Assembly: GCA_013178155.1 (NCBI GenBank) | Contig: JABLXH010000033.1 | Span: 25,023 to 89,022, forward strand | From: Armatimonadota bacterium | Lineage (GTDB): Bacteria; Armatimonadota; Zipacnadia; Zipacnadales; UBA11051 | Reading direction: 5' to 3' | DNA length: 64,000 bases | Shown: piece after piece, positions 51,995-61,232 of the stretch | Layout: each line of letters opens with the position of its first letter | Numbering within the stretch: the stretch's first letter is position 1 | Made by a program: the position numbers and the translations under genes | Notes under the pieces: model-generated | Told to the model about the DNA's origin: nothing | What the model saw: the letters and a program-made list of their open reading frames with translations, nothing else | Databases searched by the model: none

Positions 51995-54220
51995 GTGCGC
52001 TCGGTCGTGATGACTGGCCTGCTGCTGACGGCCTGGCCCGGGCTGGCGGAGGACATCGTCTGGCGCCCGGTCGGGCCCGGTGGCGGTGGCTGGATCGAGG
52101 CCATCGCGTGTGACCCGCAGGACCCCGACACCATTTACCTGGGATGTGACGTGGGCGGGTTCTACGTGTCACGGGACTCCGGACGGTCCTGGACCACCCA
52201 GAACCAGGGACTCAACGACCGGTTCGTGGAGTGCATTGCGGTGCAGCCCGGCGCGAGCGGCGTACTGCTGTTGGGCATGGAGGGCGGCGTGTTCCGGTCC
52301 ACTGACGGGGGCCTGACCTGGCAGTGGCAGCGCGATGGTTTCCCTGAGCCGCAGCGCTACAGCTTCGCCGCCCCGATCGGGGCCCTGTGCTTCGATCCGA
52401 CACGCCCCGATACGGTATACGCCGGCATCGGCCGGCCGCGCTGGGGCAAGGATGGCCGTGGGCACATCTACAAGAGCACGGACGCGGGCGTGAAATGGCA
52501 GCTCGTCACTCCCGATGGCGCTCTGGACCCTGCGGCCGTTGTCTGTGACCTTGAGGTGGCCCCCGACGGCACCTACATCGTGGCGGCCACGAACAAGGGC
52601 CTGTACCGCAGTGACGACGGGGGACTGACATGGGAGCCGAGCAACGACGGGCTGGGGCACACCGACGTCCGCGAGCTCGCCATCGCCCCTGCAGACCCGC
52701 GGGTGGTCTATTGCACGCTCCGCACCACCGCCCGCGACAACGAGGCCTGGAACGGCGGCGTCTATCGCTCCGATGACGGGGGCCGCACCTGGTCCCCCCG
52801 CTGCGAGGGCCTGGATCGGCGCGTGGCGAAGGCCGGCGAGGCGGCCGAGATGGGGTCAGAGTACAAGGAGATCGCGGTAGACCCGCGGGACCCCGATGTG
52901 GTCTATGTTGGCTCAGACTCCTGGGTCTCGGCGGGGGTGTTTAGCTCTAATGACGGTGGCCAGAGCTGGTCGCGTCGCAGTTGGCACTTCGGTGACCAGA
53001 GAAACATGGACTATGGCTGGATCACCCAGTGGGGTCCCAGCGTGTCCTGCCTGGCGGTCTCACCGGCGCAACCCGACCGCGTCGTCTTCGGGACGTCCGG
53101 GCATGTGTTGCTGACGGATGACAGGGGGGCGACATGGCAACAACGTTACTGCACTGTCCTGCCGGACGGCCGCTTCGTCGGCAATGGTCTGGAGGTCACC
53201 TGCTTCAATGACGTGGTTTTCGACCCTGCGCGGCCGGAGCGGCTCTATTTCTGCTATTTCGACATCGGTCTGCTCATCAGCGACGACCGAGGGGCCGCCT
53301 TCCGGCGGTCCAGCCAGGGCATGAGGGACGACGGCAACTGCTTCACGGTGCTGTGCGACCCGCAGGACCCGCAGAAGCTGTGGGCCGGCACCGGGCAGTG
53401 GGGCTGGAACCAGGGCTGCATTTGCCGGAGCGAGGATGGTGGAGCGACATGGACGGTAGCCGGGCAGGACACGACCGGCCTGCCCAACGGCCAGGTGCGG
53501 TGCCTGCTGCTGGACCCGACCAGCCCGGTGGGTCAGCGCGTCCTGTACGCCACGGTCAATGGCCACGGCGTCTATCGCAGCGCCGACGATGGACTTTCCT
53601 GGCAGGCTATCAATACGGGGCTGCCGGAGGCCGCAAGGCAGGCGCCCTGCGGCCTGGTCATGGACCCGGCAAACCCTGCGCACTTGCGCCTGGCCCTGGG
53701 CAGCAACCCGCCCAGCGGCAGCGGGATCTACGAGAGTCATGACGGAGGAGCGAACTGGCGGAAGGTGAGCGAGGAGGTGCCCTTCGCCGACCTGAAGGAC
53801 TTTGTGGCCGATCCCCGCGATCCCGATGTCCTGTATGTCTGTCAGCGGGAGACGTACGACCGGACCCTGAACCCGCCGGTGCTCTTCCCCGGCGGCTTGT
53901 TTCGGAGCGCAGATGGCGGCCGGACGTGGACGCGCATCTTTGACTTCCACTTCACCAACTGCGTGGCTGTCAGTCCCCGGGACAGCTCCATTCTATACGT
54001 GGGCACGACGGACCATCCGTACCATGACGGTTCCCAGGCCGCGGGGCTGCTGAAGTCCACGGATGGGGGCCAGACGTGGCAACCCGAGAACGAGGGTCTC
54101 GCCAACCACAACATCTCCTGCATCGCGATCAGCCCCCATGACCCATCGGTGCTGGTGCTCGGCACGGGGGGCAATGGCGGGTATATCGGCCTTGACCAAG
54201 ACATCGCCAGACAGCGCTGA
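51995..54220 (+). CDS. Secreted BNR-repeat beta-propeller protein (GH74/sialidase-like fold)
   Basis: The product is 741 residues with a short signal peptide (VMTGLLLTAWPGLAE). At least eight BNR/Asp-box motifs are visible, such as SRDSGRSWTT, STDGGLTWQW, SDDGGLTWEP, SDDGGRTWSP, SNDGGQSWSR, SEDGGATWTV and SADGGRTWTR. Each alternates with DPQDPDTIYLG-type strands. This is the pattern of the two seven-bladed propellers of GH74 xyloglucanases and of VPS10/sortilin-like proteins. The catalytic Asp pair of GH74 could not be assigned. The start is GTG at 51995, with GGAGAG upstream. A 6-bp dyad (51957-51962 with 51971-51976) lies in the leader. Confidence 0.8.
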   Translation: MRSVVMTGLLLTAWPGLAEDIVWRPVGPGGGGWIEAIACDPQDPDTIYLGCDVGGFYVSRDSGRSWTTQNQGLNDRFVECIAVQPGASGVLLLGMEGGVFRSTDGGLTWQWQRDGFPEPQRYSFAAPIGALCFDPTRPDTVYAGIGRPRWGKDGRGHIYKSTDAGVKWQLVTPDGALDPAAVVCDLEVAPDGTYIVAATNKGLYRSDDGGLTWEPSNDGLGHTDVRELAIAPADPRVVYCTLRTTARDNEAWNGGVYRSDDGGRTWSPRCEGLDRRVAKAGEAAEMGSEYKEIAVDPRDPDVVYVGSDSWVSAGVFSSNDGGQSWSRRSWHFGDQRNMDYGWITQWGPSVSCLAVSPAQPDRVVFGTSGHVLLTDDRGATWQQRYCTVLPDGRFVGNGLEVTCFNDVVFDPARPERLYFCYFDIGLLISDDRGAAFRRSSQGMRDDGNCFTVLCDPQDPQKLWAGTGQWGWNQGCICRSEDGGATWTVAGQDTTGLPNGQVRCLLLDPTSPVGQRVLYATVNGHGVYRSADDGLSWQAINTGLPEAARQAPCGLVMDPANPAHLRLALGSNPPSGSGIYESHDGGANWRKVSEEVPFADLKDFVADPRDPDVLYVCQRETYDRTLNPPVLFPGGLFRSADGGRTWTRIFDFHFTNCVAVSPRDSSILYVGTTDHPYHDGSQAAGLLKSTDGGQTWQPENEGLANHNISCIAISPHDPSVLVLGTGGNGGYIGLDQDIARQR

Positions 54221-54237
54221 CACGAGGAGGACACTTC

Positions 54238-55644
54238 ATGGGTGCTGTGGGGACTGTGCGCGACATCGGTTCGCGGCTCGAGCTGTTTGTGGATAGCTAC
54301 CTGGTGGACCGGCTGATTGGCTGCCGGCAGGTGCTGGGGCGGCCACACTATGAGGGCCGGGCGCTGAACTTCGATGCGCCCTGGGAGGGGCTCTTCGCCG
54401 GCAATATCACGGTTTTCATCGCTGACGGCATCTACCGCATGTACTACCGTGGTATGCCCACTTCGCAGGCCGATGGCAGCGACGTCGAGTGCACCTGCTA
54501 CGCCCATAGTGTAGACGGCATCCACTGGGTGAAACCTGACCTGAGCCTGTATGAGCGCTGCGGAACACGGCACAACAACGTGGTGCTGGCGGGCGAGACA
54601 CCGTGCTCTCACAACTTCTGTCCCTTCCTGGACACCAGGCCCGGAGTGCCCGAGGAGGAGCGCTTCAAGGCCGTCGGCGGCGTGCATCCCGGTGGTCTCG
54701 TGGCCTTTGCCTCCGCCGACGGCGTGCGTTGGCGACGATTGCGTCCCGAACCGGTTATCACCCACGAGGCCTTTGCCTTCGACAGCCAGAATGTGCCCTT
54801 CTGGTCCGAAAGCGAGCAGTGCTATGTCTGTTACTACCGCATCTGGCGGCCTGACCCTGAGAATCCCGCCATGAGCTTCCGCTGGGTAGCGCGGACCACC
54901 AGTGAGGACTTCATCCACTGGACTCCCGGCCAGGAAATGGGGTGTGACCAGCCGATCCGGGAACACATCTACACCCAGCAGACCCACCCCTACTACCGCG
55001 CGCCCCACATCTACCTGTCGCTGGCGGCGCGGTTCTGGCCGGACAAGCGGGTGCTGACCGATGAGCACGTGGCACGGCTGGGGGTCGCTGAAGGTTACTA
55101 CAGTGACGTCTCCGACGGAGTGCTGATGACCAGTCGCGGCGGCGATTTGTATGAGCGGAAGTTCATGGAGAGCTTCCTGCGGCCAGGTCCGGGGCTGGAG
55201 AACTGGGTGTCGCGCACCAACTACCCCGCCCTGGGTGTGGTACCCACCTCGCCCACCGAGGTCTCGCTGTACGCCCACCGCAACTATGCCCAGCACACGT
55301 CGCATGCGGCGCGGTTCTCGCTGCGAATAGACGGGTTCGCGGCGGTGCAGGCCGGCTACGGCGGCGGCGAGATGGTGACGCAACCCTTGCGCTTCAGTGG
55401 CTCGCGCCTGGTGCTGAACTATGCCACCTCGGCGGCGGGAGAGGTGCGGGTGGAGTTGCAGGACGCCGCCGGACAGCCTCTGCCGGGCTTTGCACTGGAG
55501 GAGTGTGCACCGATCGTCGGCGATGAGATTGAGCGTGAGGTGGCCTGGCGAGGCGGCCCCGATGTTGCCGCCCTGGCCGGGCAGGTCGTGCGGCTGCGCT
55601 TCGCTTTGAAGGATGCCGAGCTCTACTCTCTGAGGTTCCGCTGA
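54238..55644 (+). CDS. GH43/GH32-like five-bladed-propeller protein, uncharacterised
   Basis: The product is 468 residues. It opens DIGSRLELFVDSYLVDRLIG, typical of a protein family widespread in glycan-degrading planctomycetes and relatives. Propeller-style strands follow: VFIADGIYRMYYRGMP, TCYAHSVDGIHWVKPDL, FCPFLDTRPGVPEEERFKAV, VAFASADGVRWRRLRPEPV and QCYVCYYRIWRPD. A beta-sandwich ends it (RLVLNYATSAAGEVRVELQD). The fold suggests a glycosidase or glycan-binding protein; no activity can be assigned. GAGGAGG precedes the ATG. No clear signal peptide is visible. Its stop overlaps the next ATG by one base. Confidence 0.65.
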   Translation: MGAVGTVRDIGSRLELFVDSYLVDRLIGCRQVLGRPHYEGRALNFDAPWEGLFAGNITVFIADGIYRMYYRGMPTSQADGSDVECTCYAHSVDGIHWVKPDLSLYERCGTRHNNVVLAGETPCSHNFCPFLDTRPGVPEEERFKAVGGVHPGGLVAFASADGVRWRRLRPEPVITHEAFAFDSQNVPFWSESEQCYVCYYRIWRPDPENPAMSFRWVARTTSEDFIHWTPGQEMGCDQPIREHIYTQQTHPYYRAPHIYLSLAARFWPDKRVLTDEHVARLGVAEGYYSDVSDGVLMTSRGGDLYERKFMESFLRPGPGLENWVSRTNYPALGVVPTSPTEVSLYAHRNYAQHTSHAARFSLRIDGFAAVQAGYGGGEMVTQPLRFSGSRLVLNYATSAAGEVRVELQDAAGQPLPGFALEECAPIVGDEIEREVAWRGGPDVAALAGQVVRLRFALKDAELYSLRFR

Positions 55645-57527
55645 TGACTCTGCGGGTGTTGCGCTACGCATGGCCTGTTCTTTGCGCCCTGCCGGCTTTG
55701 GTCTGGGGACAGGCCGACTTCTCACGCATGAAGCCGGACTATGAGGTGGATGTCTGCGTCCTGGGCGGCGGACCGGCGGGGGTAGCCGCCGCGACTGCTG
55801 CTGCCCGAAATGGCGCCAGCACCTTGCTCATCGAGCAGTACGGATTCCTCGGCGGCACCTCTACCGCTGCTCACGTCAGCGTCTTCATGAGCTACAAGTA
55901 CGCGGGGGGCATCTTCCGCGAGGTGCTGGAGCGGCTCGATACTTACCAGGCCCGCCGCGGCGGGATCTTTGACCAGAGCCTGATGCAGGTTGTCCTGGAC
56001 GACCTGGTCACCGAGGCTGGCGTGCGAGTGCTCCTCTACACGCGGGGGATTGCCTGCGTCACCGGGCCGGGCCGGCCATGGCAGGGCAAGGCACGGCGCA
56101 CTATCACCGGCCTGGTGATCCACAGCAAGTCGGGGCTGCAACTCGTGCGGGCGAAGGTCTTCGTGGACTGCAGCGGCGACGCCGACCTGGCGGCCTGGGC
56201 CGGTGTGCCTTTCGAGGTGGGGCGCGAAGAGGATGGCGTGACCCAGCCGATGACCCTCATTTTCCGGCTGGGCGGATGCAACTACGAGGGTGGCTTCGTC
56301 TCGCAGTTCCCCAACATGCAGGACTACTGGGTCAGCCACGCCAACGGCCCCAACCCCGGCGAGATCACCTTCAACATGACCCGGCTGAAGGGCTACAGCG
56401 GCCTGGATGTGGAGGACCTGAGCCAGGCGACCATCGAGGGGCGGCGGCAGGTGCTGAAGGCCATCGAGGACCTGCGGGCCAATGTGCCGGGCTTCGAGAA
56501 CGCGTACCTGGTGGCTCTCCCGGCGCAGATCGGTGTGCGCGAGACCCGGCGCATCCGGGGGGCCACGGTCCTGACCGGCGAGCAGATCATCGAGCCCGGC
56601 TTCACTTACGCCCATCGCTTTGACGTCATCGCCCGCAATGACTACGACGTGGACATCCATGATCCCCAGGGCACCGGGGCCACGGTCATCAAGCTCAAAC
56701 AGCCCTATGAGATACCGTACCGCTGCCTGCTGCCAGTGGGGATAGACAACCTGCTGGTGGCCGGGCGACCGGTCTCAGCGGACCATGTGGCTCATTCGTC
56801 GCTGCGCATCCAGCCCACCTGCTACGCTTTGGGACAGGCTGCGGGGACGGCGGCGGCCTTGGCCGTGAAGCAAAGGACGGGGCCGTGGGAGATCGGCCAG
56901 CCCGATGATCCGGCGCTGGGGCAGGCCTCGCTGCAGGAGCTGCAGCGCCTGCTCATCGCTCAAGGAGCCGATCTGGGGGAAAAACGGGCCGCTGACCTGG
57001 GGATGCTGACCGAGTGGCAGCGTTGGCAGATGCGCTTCCGCCTGGGGGCCTACCCGGTGCCGCGCGACTTTGCGGACGTCCCGCCCACCCACCCGGCCTA
57101 CGAGGCGGTCATGGCCCTGGCGCGGATGGGCATTTTCCGCGGGGTCTCCGAGACGGAGTTCGGCGCCGACCAGCCCGTCACCGTGGGCACGACGGCGACG
57201 GTGCTGGCGCGGGCGCTGGCGACCACGCCGGGGGCAGGGCTGGCGCCACCGGCCCCGGAGCTGCCCGCTCACCTCCAGGGCCAGTGGTGGTCGCCCGGTC
57301 TGGCCGAGTGCGTCGCGCGGGGCATCATCCCGGCGGCGGACCTCGCGGTGTTGGAGGCCAACGCGCCCGTTAGCCCCGAGACGCTGCGCGCCTATCTGAG
57401 GACCGCGTTCCCCGCGAGCGAGCTACCAGAGCTGCCGCAGGGGCTTCTCGCCCAAAGAGCGGTCACCCGCGCCGCGCTGGCTTACTGGCTCTGGCCGGCC
57501 TTGCAGGCCAGCGTGGGACAGCCGTAG
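55644..57527 (+). CDS. Exported FAD-dependent oxidoreductase with SLH-like C-terminal tail
   Basis: The product is 627 residues with a signal peptide (RYAWPVLCALPALVWGQA). The FAD-binding loop VCVLGGGPAGVAAATAAARN (GxGxxG at 41-46) and acidic E64 are followed by GFLGGTSTAAHV, VDCSGDADLAAWAGVPFEV and VSADHVAHSSLRIQPTCYAL, matching the FAD_oxidored family (PF12831). From about 471, a part resembles an S-layer homology motif: FADVPPTHPAYEAVMALARM, then GIFRGVSETEFGADQPVTVG. This could fix the enzyme to the cell wall or envelope. The substrate is unknown. It is translationally linked to the propeller gene before it. Confidence 0.8.
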   Translation: MTLRVLRYAWPVLCALPALVWGQADFSRMKPDYEVDVCVLGGGPAGVAAATAAARNGASTLLIEQYGFLGGTSTAAHVSVFMSYKYAGGIFREVLERLDTYQARRGGIFDQSLMQVVLDDLVTEAGVRVLLYTRGIACVTGPGRPWQGKARRTITGLVIHSKSGLQLVRAKVFVDCSGDADLAAWAGVPFEVGREEDGVTQPMTLIFRLGGCNYEGGFVSQFPNMQDYWVSHANGPNPGEITFNMTRLKGYSGLDVEDLSQATIEGRRQVLKAIEDLRANVPGFENAYLVALPAQIGVRETRRIRGATVLTGEQIIEPGFTYAHRFDVIARNDYDVDIHDPQGTGATVIKLKQPYEIPYRCLLPVGIDNLLVAGRPVSADHVAHSSLRIQPTCYALGQAAGTAAALAVKQRTGPWEIGQPDDPALGQASLQELQRLLIAQGADLGEKRAADLGMLTEWQRWQMRFRLGAYPVPRDFADVPPTHPAYEAVMALARMGIFRGVSETEFGADQPVTVGTTATVLARALATTPGAGLAPPAPELPAHLQGQWWSPGLAECVARGIIPAADLAVLEANAPVSPETLRAYLRTAFPASELPELPQGLLAQRAVTRAALAYWLWPALQASVGQP

Positions 57528-57693
57528 GGGGCCAGCGCCACGCCGGGCCCGCTGGCCGTGGGATGTGTTCTGCCCATTGCGAGGAGGCCTGGCAACGGCA
57601 CCCGGCGCGGCGTGAAGCGGCAGCCCGGCAAGGTATCTACCCCTCCGATGGCGAATAGGCCCTGCACCCTTCCCGCCTGGAGCGCGGCCCTGC

Positions 57694-59655
57694 ATGGCGA
57701 TCGGCCAGCACGACATCGAGTCCCCGATGGACACCTCCGAGGCGCGCGGCGAGACGCCGCGCCGCTCGGGTTTCACCTGGCGCGCGCTGGTGATCGGCCT
57801 GCTGCTCATCCCCCCCAACGTCTACTGGGTCGAGCAGATGGAGATGATGCGCTACTCGGCGCATCCCACCACTGTCTCGCTGTTCTTCAATGCGGTTTTC
57901 ATCCTGCTGGCCCTGGCGGCCCTCAATGCTCTGGTGGCCAAGGCGTCGCCCCGTCTGGCGCTGACCCAGGCGGAGCTGCTGATGGTCTACACAATGATCT
58001 GCATCGCCTCCTGTATCTGCGGCCATGACTGGATCCAGGTGCTGATGCCCATCTTCAGCTGGTCCTTCTGGATGGCCACACCAGAGAACAAGTGGGAGAC
58101 GCTGTTCAACCCGGACCTGCCCAAGTGGCTGACCGTGCAGGACCTGCGCATCCTGCGGGGCTACTACGAGGGCGGTGACACCATGTACCGGCCGGAGGTG
58201 CTGGCGGCGTGGTGGGGCCCGGTGACGATGTGGTCACTGTTCATCATTGCCCTCATCCTGGTCATGCTGGGACTGACGATCATCGTGCGGCGGCAGTGGC
58301 TGGAGGGCGAGCACCTGGCCTGTCCACTGGTCAATCTCCCGGTGGAAATCTCCGAACCGAAACCACGGCTCTTCACGCAGAGCCTCTTCTGGGCGGGTTT
58401 TGGGCTCGCGGCAGGCCTGGACACTTACAACAGCATCGCCTTCCTGTACCCGGCCATTCCGCGCATCCCCATCGAACATGCCGACATGGCCGGGGCGTTT
58501 CGGGCCCGGCCCTGGAGCGCCATTGGTTGGTTCCCACGCTCGTTCTACCCCTTTGTCATCGGCATGGGCTATCTTATGCCGATGGACTTTCTGTTTTCAT
58601 GCTGGTTCTTCTACCTGTTCTGGAAGGCGGAGCTCATCCTCAGCACGGCCGTGGGCTGGGACAAGATCCCTCAGTTCCCGTTCTCCAACTTCCAGTGCTT
58701 CGGCGCGTATGCGCTCTTTGCGGTCAGTGCGTTGTGGATGGCCCGCGGGTACCTGCGCCAGGTCTGGCTACGCATTCTTGGCGCGGCAGGGGGGTTACGG
58801 GAGCGCAATGAGGCCATGAGCTACCGCGGAGCCACCATCATGGCTCTGATCGGCTTCGTGTTCCTGGTGGTCTTCAGCGCCTTCATCGGTCTGCGGGCCT
58901 GGCTGGGCGTCGTCTTCTTCGTGATCTACTTCGGGCTTTCCGTGGCTATCACCCGCATGCGGGCGCAGTTCGGGGCGCCGGTACACGACCTGCATTTCAC
59001 CGGTCCGGACCAGATACTGACGGCCACTTTGGGCACACGCATCTTCCCCAAGCAAGACCTCATCACTTTCGCCCTCTACTGGTGGTTCAACCGTGCCTAC
59101 CGCAACCACCCGATGCCCCACATGATGGAAGCCATGCGGATGCAGGACCGCGCGAGGGCGCGCAACCGCGGTCTGGTGCAGGCCATACTCGTGGCCACGC
59201 TGGTAGCGCTGGTGTCCTCCTTCTGGTCGTTTCTGCACATGTATTACGACCTGGGCGCTACAGCCCAGGGGCGCATGTTCAGCGGCGAGTCCTTCCCCAA
59301 GCTCGCCACCTGGCTGGTGGCGCCCACCGGCCCCAACTGGTACGCCGCCAGCGCCATCGGCGTGGGCTTCGTGTTCGCGAGCTTCCTGCAGACCATGCGC
59401 CTGCAGTATATGTGGTGGCCCTTCCATCCGCTGGGCTTTGCCATCTCCTCCAACTGGGAGATGAACCTGGTCTGGATGCCGCTGCTCATTGCCTGGCTGC
59501 TTAAGACAGTCATCGTGAAGTATGGCGGTCACAAGACCTATCAGCGCTGTGTCCCGATCTTCATGGGCCTCATTCTGGGCCAGTTCGTGGTGGGCAGCAT
59601 CCTCAATATCGTCAGCATCATCCTGCACGTCCCCAGCTACATGTTCTGGCAGTGA
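57694..59655 (+). CDS. Multi-pass membrane protein, DUF6785/DUF6784-like
   Basis: The product is 653 residues with at least twelve hydrophobic segments, such as ALVIGLLLIPPNVYWVEQME, AVFILLALAALNALVA, LMVYTMICIASCICGHDWIQ and MWSLFIIALILVMLGLTIIV. The sequence resembles the DUF6785/DUF6784 proteins common in glycan-degrading Planctomycetota and Armatimonadota, which look like distant oligopeptide-transporter relatives. It is probably an inner-membrane transporter. The first ATG is 57694; 57727 (MDTSEARGE) is an equally possible start, as neither has a strong ribosome site. The 166-base gap before it holds nothing recognised. Confidence 0.7.
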   Translation: MAIGQHDIESPMDTSEARGETPRRSGFTWRALVIGLLLIPPNVYWVEQMEMMRYSAHPTTVSLFFNAVFILLALAALNALVAKASPRLALTQAELLMVYTMICIASCICGHDWIQVLMPIFSWSFWMATPENKWETLFNPDLPKWLTVQDLRILRGYYEGGDTMYRPEVLAAWWGPVTMWSLFIIALILVMLGLTIIVRRQWLEGEHLACPLVNLPVEISEPKPRLFTQSLFWAGFGLAAGLDTYNSIAFLYPAIPRIPIEHADMAGAFRARPWSAIGWFPRSFYPFVIGMGYLMPMDFLFSCWFFYLFWKAELILSTAVGWDKIPQFPFSNFQCFGAYALFAVSALWMARGYLRQVWLRILGAAGGLRERNEAMSYRGATIMALIGFVFLVVFSAFIGLRAWLGVVFFVIYFGLSVAITRMRAQFGAPVHDLHFTGPDQILTATLGTRIFPKQDLITFALYWWFNRAYRNHPMPHMMEAMRMQDRARARNRGLVQAILVATLVALVSSFWSFLHMYYDLGATAQGRMFSGESFPKLATWLVAPTGPNWYAASAIGVGFVFASFLQTMRLQYMWWPFHPLGFAISSNWEMNLVWMPLLIAWLLKTVIVKYGGHKTYQRCVPIFMGLILGQFVVGSILNIVSIILHVPSYMFWQ

Positions 59656-59856
59656 GCACCAGACTCCCGGGCACTCGAGCTGTGTTTTCAGGTACGCCGG
59701 TGACCCGTGTCGCGGGGCTTGGGCTGGCCTCCAGGAGCCCTGCCATCTGCTCGATGCTCCCAGCGGAAACCCTGTGGCACTGTCTCGCAACCACATTCCG
59801 TGGGGGCAAACCAGACCCCGCATCACACTGTGGTGTCAGAGGGGAAGGGTCATCGC

Positions 59857-61164
59857 TTGCGCATCTACCGTGCTGTGCCTGCTGTGGCAGGGGCAACGCT
59901 GGCGCTGCTGGTCCTTGTGGCCGTTGCCGCCAGCCGGGGCCCGGCCGATGAGTGGCCGGGGTGGCGAGGCCTCGAGGGCACGGGGCAGACCGCCGAGCCC
60001 TCTGGCTGGAAGGCAGGGGCGTGGCCGCTGGCGGCGCCTGTCTGGCAGGCCGACGTGGGCGTGGGAGCTGCTTCGGTCGCGGTGGCGGGAGGGCGCCTCT
60101 ACACGATCGGTTGGCGCGAAGGGCGCGACACCGTCGTCTGCCTGGACACCGCGGCCGGCCGTGAGGTGTGGCGTCAATCCTACGCCGCGCCTGCGTACGG
60201 GCGGCACCATGCCGGCGATGAGAGCTGGTACCAGGGCTCCCTCGCCACGCCGACACTCGACCTCGGGACCGGACTGCTGTACACGCTGGGAGCCGACGGC
60301 GACCTGAACTGCTGGGACACCACCGCCGGAGGCCAGCGTGTCTGGGGGCTGAACCTGTACGACACATTCGGGGCTCCCCAGCGGCCCGACACCGGCGGTG
60401 GGGTGCGCGACTACGGGTACACCACGGCTCCCTTGGTCTACCGCGATTGGCTGCTCGTCGTGGTGGGCGCGCCGGAGGGCACACTGGTGGCCTTCGACCG
60501 GCGTTCGGGGAAGCGCGTCTGGAGCTCCGCACACCGCGGCCCGGCCGGGCACTGCGGGGGGCTGACGGTCACGCGTGTGGGGAATATCCCTTGTGTGGTC
60601 ACGCTGACGTTGACTGAACTCGTGGTGATCCGTCTGGATGAAGGCCATGTCGGCCAGACGCTGGCCACTTATCCATGGCAGACGGCCTACGGCAACAACA
60701 TCGCCTCACCCGCTGTCCAGGGCGATAGCGTCATCCTGACCAGTGACCAGAACCTGAACCGGACCGTTCGCCTGAGGATCGCGCCGGGCCAGGTTACACA
60801 GGTCTGGGAGAGCACTGCCTACTCGGGCGTGTGCACGCCAGTGGTGGTCGGGGGTTATGTCTACATGGCCTCCGGCGAGCTGATGTGCCTGGACCTGGCA
60901 ACGGGGAAGCTGTTGTGGTCCGGGGGCTAGTTCGGCGACGATGCCTCCGTTGTGGCAACCGGCGACCAACGGCTTGTTGTCTACGGCAACAAGCGTCTGG
61001 CTCTCGTGGAGGGCGCCGAGAGGTCGCCGAACGCCTACCGCGAGCTGGCGGTCACCGAGCCGTTTGGAGAGGGCTTTTCCTGGCCCCACGTGGTCCTGGC
61101 CGAAGGGCGGGTCTACTGCCGCAACATGACCGGCGAACTGCGGTGCTATGCCCTGAATCGCTAG
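59857..61164 (+). pseudogene. PQQ-type beta-propeller gene interrupted by an in-frame TAG
   Basis: Coding runs from a probable TTG at 59857 (behind GGGGAAGGG, then a hydrophobic segment VPAVAGATLALLVLVAVAAS) to TAG at 60928-60930. It continues in the same frame without another stop to 61164. Before the TAG: SVAVAGGRLYTIGWREGRDT, PLVYRDWLLVVVGAPEGTLV, CLDLATGKLLWSGG. After it: FGDDASVVATGDQRLVVYGN and RVYCRNMTGELRCYALNR, the normal last blade of a PQQ/BamB-like propeller. So one full propeller of about 435 residues is cut by a single codon. Causes could be a nonsense mutation, a sequencing error or readthrough. The short upstream gap (59656-59856) shows no terminator. Confidence 0.8.
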
Positions 61165-61232
61165 CCTCAGGAGGCGGCTTGCCTGCGGTTCGCGAAAACT
61201 CGGGGAAACCCTCAGGAGAAGGGAGCCTGCCG

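Noticed and set aside
60928..60930. Genome-wide TAG recoding (for example pyrrolysine) as the reason for the in-frame TAG
   Set aside because: TAG is the natural stop of many intact genes here (for example 1546, 23091, 24148, 28297, 31237, 41356, 57527, 63724), so general recoding is not supported.
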